NCBI RefSeq assembly: GCF_004134775.1 | Contig: NZ_SDOZ01000004.1 | Span: 93,426-157,425 of the forward strand | Origin: Candidatus Borkfalkia ceftriaxoniphila | GTDB taxonomy: Bacteria > Bacillota > Clostridia > Christensenellales > Borkfalkiaceae | Length of the DNA stretch: 64,000 nucleotides | Direction of reading: 5' to 3' | Part shown: piece after piece, positions 60,232 through 64,000 of the stretch | Layout: the number at the start of each line of letters is the position of its first letter | Position numbering within the stretch: the first letter of the stretch is position 1 | Program-made: the position numbers and the translations under genes | The notes under the pieces: generated by a model | What the model saw: the letters and a program-made list of their open reading frames with translations, nothing else | Told to the model about the DNA's origin: nothing | Databases searched by the model: none

Positions 60232-61071
60232 TTAAAGGGTTATATGCCCGCAGCGCACGCAGTGGCACTGAATATTGACCGCCACGGGCAGCCCCGCGAT
60301 ATGCGTGGGCATGATCTCGCAGGCGACGCCGAGCGCGGTCGTTTTGCCGCCGAACCCCTGCGCGCCGATGCCGAGCGCGTTGATTTTTTGAAGCGCCATT
60401 TTTTCGATGTCCGCAACGTCCTTTCTGGGGTGAGCGGAACCGATCTCTCGCGCGAGCGCTTTTTTGGCGAGCAGGGCGCACGTGTCGAACGTGCCGCCGA
60501 TGCCTACGCCCACGTACACGGGAGGACAGGGCTTGCTGCCCGCGAGCCGTACGGTTTCCACGATGCTCTCCACGATCCCTTCGACGCCGCGCGAGGGTGT
60601 GAGCATATACAGCCGCGACATATTTTCGCTGCCGAACCCTTTGGGAAGAAAGGTGAGATCGATCCGATCTCCCCGCACCAATTCCGTATGTACGACGGCG
60701 GGCGTATTGTCCGCCGTGTTGACGCGCGTGAGGGGATCGCAAACGCTCTTGCGGAAACAAAAATCTTCGTACGCGCGCCGCACGCCGCGGTTCACCGCGT
60801 CCGTAAACAATCCGCCTTCGAAAGCGACTTCCTGTCCGATCTCGGCAAGTATGACGCTCATGCCCGTATCCTGGCAGACGGGCATATGTTCCCGCGCGGC
60901 GATGCGCGCGTTCTCTAAAATTGTGTCGAGCGAAAATTTCGCGCTCTCGCCCGTTTCGGAGATCGCCGCGTTCTCGATCGCCTTCACGCAGTCGGGCGTA
61001 AGGTTCAAACACGCCTTTTTCGCCAGTTCGTACACCGCTTGTTCGATTTCTTCCGTTCGTATCTTTCTCAT
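60232..61071 (-). CDS. Fumarate hydratase class I, alpha subunit
   Basis: Fe-S-binding subunit, 279 aa. Cluster-ligand Cys candidates lie in REHMPVCQDTGMSV, SKPCPPVYVGVGIGGTFDTC and the C-terminal end CHCVRCGH. The KGFGSENMSRLYMLTPS segment is also conserved. GAGG before the ATG. It is first in the minus-strand operon, divergent from the CPBP protease gene, with an extended -10 promoter at 61094-61089. Confidence 0.93.
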   Translation of the reverse strand: MRKIRTEEIEQAVYELAKKACLNLTPDCVKAIENAAISETGESAKFSLDTILENARIAAREHMPVCQDTGMSVILAEIGQEVAFEGGLFTDAVNRGVRRAYEDFCFRKSVCDPLTRVNTADNTPAVVHTELVRGDRIDLTFLPKGFGSENMSRLYMLTPSRGVEGIVESIVETVRLAGSKPCPPVYVGVGIGGTFDTCALLAKKALAREIGSAHPRKDVADIEKMALQKINALGIGAQGFGGKTTALGVACEIMPTHIAGLPVAVNIQCHCVRCGHITL

Positions 61072-61088
61072 GAATTTACCTCGCTTTC

Positions 61089-61094
61089 ATTATA
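61089..61094 (-). promoter_or_regulatory. Extended -10 promoter of the fumarase operon
   Basis: TGCTATAAT on the minus strand (TATAAT 61094-61089) with only a weak -35 (TTTTCC); extended -10 elements can compensate. Confidence 0.65.
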
Positions 61095-61125
61095 GCAAAA
61101 ATTTTCGAAAAGGAAAAGATTTTTA

Positions 61126-61154
61126 TTTACTAAAAACGAAAATTACGCTATAAT
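61126..61154 (+). promoter_or_regulatory. Promoter of the CPBP protease gene, apparently leaderless
   Basis: TTTACT (61126-61131), 17-bp spacer, TATAAT (61149-61154). Expected start 61161-61163; ATG at 61164. Confidence 0.8.
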
Positions 61155-61163
61155 AATGGCGTT

Positions 61164-62108
61164 ATGGAAAATCAGACGAACAATCAAGCGCCGAAAAGCG
61201 GGCTTTTGAATCAGCCCCGCAAGGCTGTGAGCGGTCTCGTTTATTCGGGCACCATCATCGGCATGGTCATTATCAGCCTGCTGTTTGCCATTACCCTCGC
61301 CGCCGTCGCGCGGCTTTTGGGCGTGGATTCGGCTTCCTTTGCCGATGCGGATTGGTACAAATATCTTTCCTACTTTCTGTATCAGATCGTATATATCGCG
61401 ATCATTTTCGCCTTTGCGCGCATCTATAAGAATAAACCGCGCGAATTCGGCTACCGTAAGACGCACTGGAAATATTATATCATCGCGATCGTTCTGGGAT
61501 TCGGGCTGCTGTTCGGGCTCAACTGGATGAACAATCTCTTTGCGCTCGCCATCGAAAAAATGGGCGGCGTGCTGCCCGAGATCTCGCTGCCTTCTCTCAA
61601 AGGGGGCGGGCTTTTCGGCGTTCTTCTTGTGGTCGCGATTCTCCCCGCGATCTTGGAGGAAACGATCTTCCGCGGCATCATCTTGGAGGGGATCAAGGAT
61701 ATCGGAACGGTCGCGGCGTGCCTTTTGGGCGGACTGCTCTTTTCCATCTTTCACCAGAACCCCATGCAGACCGTCTATCAGTTCGTATGCGGCGCGGTCT
61801 TCACGTTGCTCGCCATCCGCGCCGATTCCATTCTTCCCGCCATCTTAGTGCATTTCGCAAACAACGCGTTCATCATTTTCGATACCCGTTTCGGCTGGCT
61901 CGCAAAGGCAAGCGATCCCGCAATGATCGTCCTGTACGTGTTGGCGGGCGTCGCGCTCGTCTTGTCCCTCGGCTATCTGATCTTCGTCGACCGTAAGACG
62001 AACCGCAAAAAGCAGGGGGCGATCAAGCCGCTCGTCATTTTTGCTCTTGCGGGCATCATCATCAACGCCGTCATGTGGTTTACCGTTCTGGCGGGTTATT
62101 TCGCGTAA
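61164..62108 (+). CDS. CPBP-family (CAAX/bacteriocin-processing type) intramembrane protease
   Basis: A 314-aa membrane protein with about eight helices. The three metal-site motifs of the Abi/CPBP family are present: E-E-x-x-x-R in ILEETIFRG, F-x-x-x-H in FSIFHQN, and H-x-x-x-N/B in VHFANNA. Bacterial members act in peptide maturation, immunity or stress but no substrate is evident. A basic N-terminal tail precedes the first helix. No ribosome site; transcription appears to begin at the ATG. Its stop codon overlaps the rlmH start (TAATG). Confidence 0.92.
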   Translation: MENQTNNQAPKSGLLNQPRKAVSGLVYSGTIIGMVIISLLFAITLAAVARLLGVDSASFADADWYKYLSYFLYQIVYIAIIFAFARIYKNKPREFGYRKTHWKYYIIAIVLGFGLLFGLNWMNNLFALAIEKMGGVLPEISLPSLKGGGLFGVLLVVAILPAILEETIFRGIILEGIKDIGTVAACLLGGLLFSIFHQNPMQTVYQFVCGAVFTLLAIRADSILPAILVHFANNAFIIFDTRFGWLAKASDPAMIVLYVLAGVALVLSLGYLIFVDRKTNRKKQGAIKPLVIFALAGIIINAVMWFTVLAGYFA

Positions 62109-62545
62109 TGAACAAAGTCAATATCGTCTGCGTCGGAAAGATCAAGGAAAAATTTTATACGGACGCCGTCAACGAATATATCAAGCGCATGTCGCGCTTT
62201 GCAAAGGTTTCGGTTGTGGAACTATGCGAGCGCGAAACGCCGCAAAAGGAGTGCGACAGCATTTTAAAGGCATTGAAGGGCTACGTCGTCGCGCTCGCCG
62301 TGGAAGGGGAAAAAGCGGACAGTTTGTCGCTCGCCAAAAAAATGCGGACGCTTCTGGACGCGGGCAAAGAACTGACCTTTGTCATCGGCTCGTCCTGCGG
62401 GCTGGACGCACGCGTGAAAGCGGCGGCGGACTGGAAACTTTCCTTTTCGGACATGACCTTTCCGCATCAACTCATGCGCGTCATACTGTGCGAACAGATC
62501 TACCGCGCGTTCATGATCAACGCGGGCAGCGAGTATCATAAATAG
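62108..62545 (+). CDS. rlmH: 23S rRNA (pseudouridine(1915)-N(3))-methyltransferase
   Basis: SPOUT methyltransferase modifying helix 69 of 23S rRNA, 145 aa (family usually about 155-160). Landmarks: NIVCVGKIKEKFY at the start, VVALAVEGEKADSLSLA, the SAM-knot segment FVIGSSCGLD, and the C-terminal MRVILCEQIYRAFMINAG-S-E-Y-H. The ATG overlaps the previous stop codon (TAATG), so translation is coupled; upstream in-frame sequence belongs to the protease gene. Confidence 0.95.
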   Translation: MNKVNIVCVGKIKEKFYTDAVNEYIKRMSRFAKVSVVELCERETPQKECDSILKALKGYVVALAVEGEKADSLSLAKKMRTLLDAGKELTFVIGSSCGLDARVKAAADWKLSFSDMTFPHQLMRVILCEQIYRAFMINAGSEYHK

Positions 62546-62589
62546 GATTTCGGGAACACATCGGGCCCGTCGCGCGTATATATGATTTT

Positions 62590-63417
62590 ATGGACGCGCT
62601 CAATGAAGTTTACGATTTTTACCGGGCCTTTGCGGGCGAAAAGTTTTCCGTCGGGACGAGCGTTTTGGGAAGGGACATTCCCTGTATGAAATGCGGGGAG
62701 GGGCGGCCCTTCGTCATCGTACAGTACGCGATACACGCCAGGGAGTGGATCACTTCGCTGTTGGCGCTTTCGCATATTTCGAATTTTTCGTCGTGCGGCA
62801 CCTTTTATTTTCTGCCCGTGACCAATCCCGACGGCGTGGCGCTGGCTCTTAGCGGTCTGTCCTCGGTAAAAGAGCCATCCCGCGCGGATTTTTTACGCGG
62901 GCTGAACGGCGGGGAAGATTTTTCTCTCTGGAAAGCCAATGCGAACGGCGTGGACCTCAACGTGAATTTCGACGCGCGGTGGGGTGCGGGGATAAAAAAC
63001 GTGTTTTCTCCCGCGCGCGAAAATTTTGTGGGGAGTTCGCCCGAGAGCGAGCCTGAAACGCGCGCGCTCGCAGCCTTTACCCAAAACGTCTGCCCCGACG
63101 CGACTGTCAGTTATCATTCCAAGGGCGAAGAGATCTATTGGTATTTCGAACAGGAGCCCGGCGACTGCGAGCGTGATTTCCGCATTGCGCGGGCGCTCGC
63201 CGCCACGACGGGCTACGCGCCCGCATATACGCCCGGCAGCGCGGGCGGCTACAAGGACTGGTGTATCCGCGCGCTGCATATTCCGTCGTTCACCATCGAG
63301 GTGGGTTCGGACGGGTTGGAGCATCCCGTGGGACTGTCGCAACTCGGCCGCATCGCGGCGCAGAATAAATACGTACCCGCAACGCTTGCGGAGGAATTGT
63401 TATGGACGAAAAGATAA
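62590..63417 (+). CDS. M14-family zinc carboxypeptidase
   Basis: A 275-aa metallocarboxypeptidase without signal peptide. Zinc ligands are HAREW (H-x-x-E) and the His of VSYHSKGEEIYW; the catalytic Glu is in FTIEVGSD. DLNVNFDARWG is the substrate-binding Asn-Arg region. Related Firmicute enzymes cleave gamma-D-glutamyl-diaminopimelate in cell-wall peptides, but secreted forms dominate; a cytoplasmic one may act in muropeptide recycling (inference). No clear ribosome site; ATG 62590 is 44 bp after rlmH. The end overlaps tadA by 16 bp. Confidence 0.9.
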   Translation: MDALNEVYDFYRAFAGEKFSVGTSVLGRDIPCMKCGEGRPFVIVQYAIHAREWITSLLALSHISNFSSCGTFYFLPVTNPDGVALALSGLSSVKEPSRADFLRGLNGGEDFSLWKANANGVDLNVNFDARWGAGIKNVFSPARENFVGSSPESEPETRALAAFTQNVCPDATVSYHSKGEEIYWYFEQEPGDCERDFRIARALAATTGYAPAYTPGSAGGYKDWCIRALHIPSFTIEVGSDGLEHPVGLSQLGRIAAQNKYVPATLAEELLWTKR

Positions 63418-63863
63418 AATTCATGCGCGAGGCGTTAAAGCGCGCGAAAAAGGGGCTTTCGCAGGGCGAGGTGCCCGTGGGCGCCGTGATCGTATATGAG
63501 GGGAAAGTCATCGCGTCGGGATATAACCGCCGCACGAAGACGCAGATGGCGACTTCGCACGCGGAAATGTACGCCATAGACCGCGCGTGCAGAAAACTGA
63601 AAAGTTGGCGGCTCTGCGACTGCGATCTGTACGTGACGCTCGAACCGTGTCCCATGTGCATGGGCGCCATGCTCAACGCGCGCATCAGAAACCTGTATTT
63701 CGGCGCGTACGAACAGAAGGGCCGCTCGATGACGGCGGAACTTGCGGCGAGCAATCTTTTGAACCACACGCTCGAAGCGGAGGGCGGGATCCTGGAAGAG
63801 GAATGTTCCGCGATCCTGAGCGGGTTTTTCAAAACCATGCGGAGCGCTTCCAAAGAAAAGTGA
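63402..63863 (+). CDS. tadA: tRNA-specific adenosine(34) deaminase
   Basis: Converts A34 to inosine in tRNA-Arg(ACG). Zinc-dependent deaminase fold: catalytic His-Ala-Glu in SHAEMYAI and PCPMCMGAML for the zinc Cys ligands; NHTLEAEGGILEEECS near the end is typical of TadA. 153 aa is normal. GAGGAA lies before the ATG, inside the carboxypeptidase gene (16-bp overlap). In many Firmicutes tadA is followed by the SRP RNA and dnaX; the window ends too soon to see this. Confidence 0.93.
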   Translation: MDEKIKFMREALKRAKKGLSQGEVPVGAVIVYEGKVIASGYNRRTKTQMATSHAEMYAIDRACRKLKSWRLCDCDLYVTLEPCPMCMGAMLNARIRNLYFGAYEQKGRSMTAELAASNLLNHTLEAEGGILEEECSAILSGFFKTMRSASKEK

Positions 63864-64000
63864 CAAAATGCACAATAAATTTTTTACGGGCGAAAGCGCG
63901 TGCAAAACGTTTGTGCTGATTTGTCAATGACTTTTTAATAATTTCTACAAAATTTTTTAATAATACCGTCCTTATGCTTCAATAATCCCGTCCTTGCGAG
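63864..64000. other. Window-end intergenic stretch with an imperfect direct repeat
   Basis: AT-rich sequence after tadA. TAATACCGTCCTT (63961-63973) is repeated as TAATCCCGTCCTT (63983-63995), a 22-bp period with one mismatch. No gene start is visible before the window ends. Confidence 0.45.

Noticed and set aside
60001..60918. 305-codon plus-strand open frame across the fumarase genes
   Set aside because: Antisense to both fumarase subunits, which have clear family motifs and promoter.

Overview
The window looks like chromosomal core genome of a Gram-positive, probably anaerobic Clostridia-type Firmicute of moderately high G+C. Pointers are a class III fructose-1,6-bisphosphatase, class II GalT, YlbJ-like sporulation protein, two-subunit Fe-S fumarase, LigD in ligase-polymerase order, lipobox lipoproteins, AGGAGG ribosome sites and TTGACA-17-TATAAT promoters. 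A Christensenellales-like gut bacterium would fit, but that placement is inference. No prophage, IS element or CRISPR array was seen.

Layout. 1-8.3 kb: 3' end of ligD, a membrane protein, galT, a membrane protein with a ribosomal-L15-like tail, birA-bioY behind a BirA box, and a Crp/Fnr regulator divergent from a ferredoxin gene. 8.4-21 kb: a four-gene surface operon (2307-aa repeat lipoprotein, ABC ATPase, ABC permease, 1032-aa Ig-like/beta-helix protein). 21-29 kb: two polar-amino-acid ABC transporter operons flanking fbp, then two small DNA-binding proteins. 29-38.9 kb: SGNH hydrolase, XRE regulator, and a dense housekeeping run (alr, 5-formyl-THF cyclo-ligase, rsmD, coaD, DAHP synthase, pheA), ylbJ, patatin, rarA. 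38.9-44.4 kb: a Dlt-like operon carrying an extra PLP decarboxylase. 44.5-50.3 kb: amidase, ldh, serine recombinase, pgmB, Rrf2 regulator plus flavin disulfide oxidoreductase, ROK kinase. 50.3-50.8 kb: tRNA-Glu(CTC) and a probable 6S RNA. 50.8-56 kb: vitamin B6 kinase, SDR, glpK, small lipoprotein, thyA, folA. 56-59.4 kb: two-component system wrapped around an ABC transporter. 59.6-63.9 kb: fumarase subunits, CPBP protease, rlmH, M14 carboxypeptidase, tadA.

Most notable. (1) Both substrate-binding proteins (21210-22070 and 25803-26669) appear circularly permuted, at different break points. (2) The Dlt-like operon (39021-44432) has an adenylation domain with Lys where DltA has Met in the substrate pocket, plus a fold-III decarboxylase, suggesting transfer of an unusual, possibly decarboxylated, amino acid to the cell envelope. 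(3) The surface operon couples two giant beta-rich exported proteins to one ABC-2-type transporter. (4) Five genes have promoters whose expected start point falls on or next to the start codon, i.e. likely leaderless mRNAs. (5) Several operators are readable by eye: a BirA box, a Crp/Fnr dyad at -41.5, an Rrf2-type dyad, an XRE-type dyad and an 11-bp-phased PhoB-like triplet.
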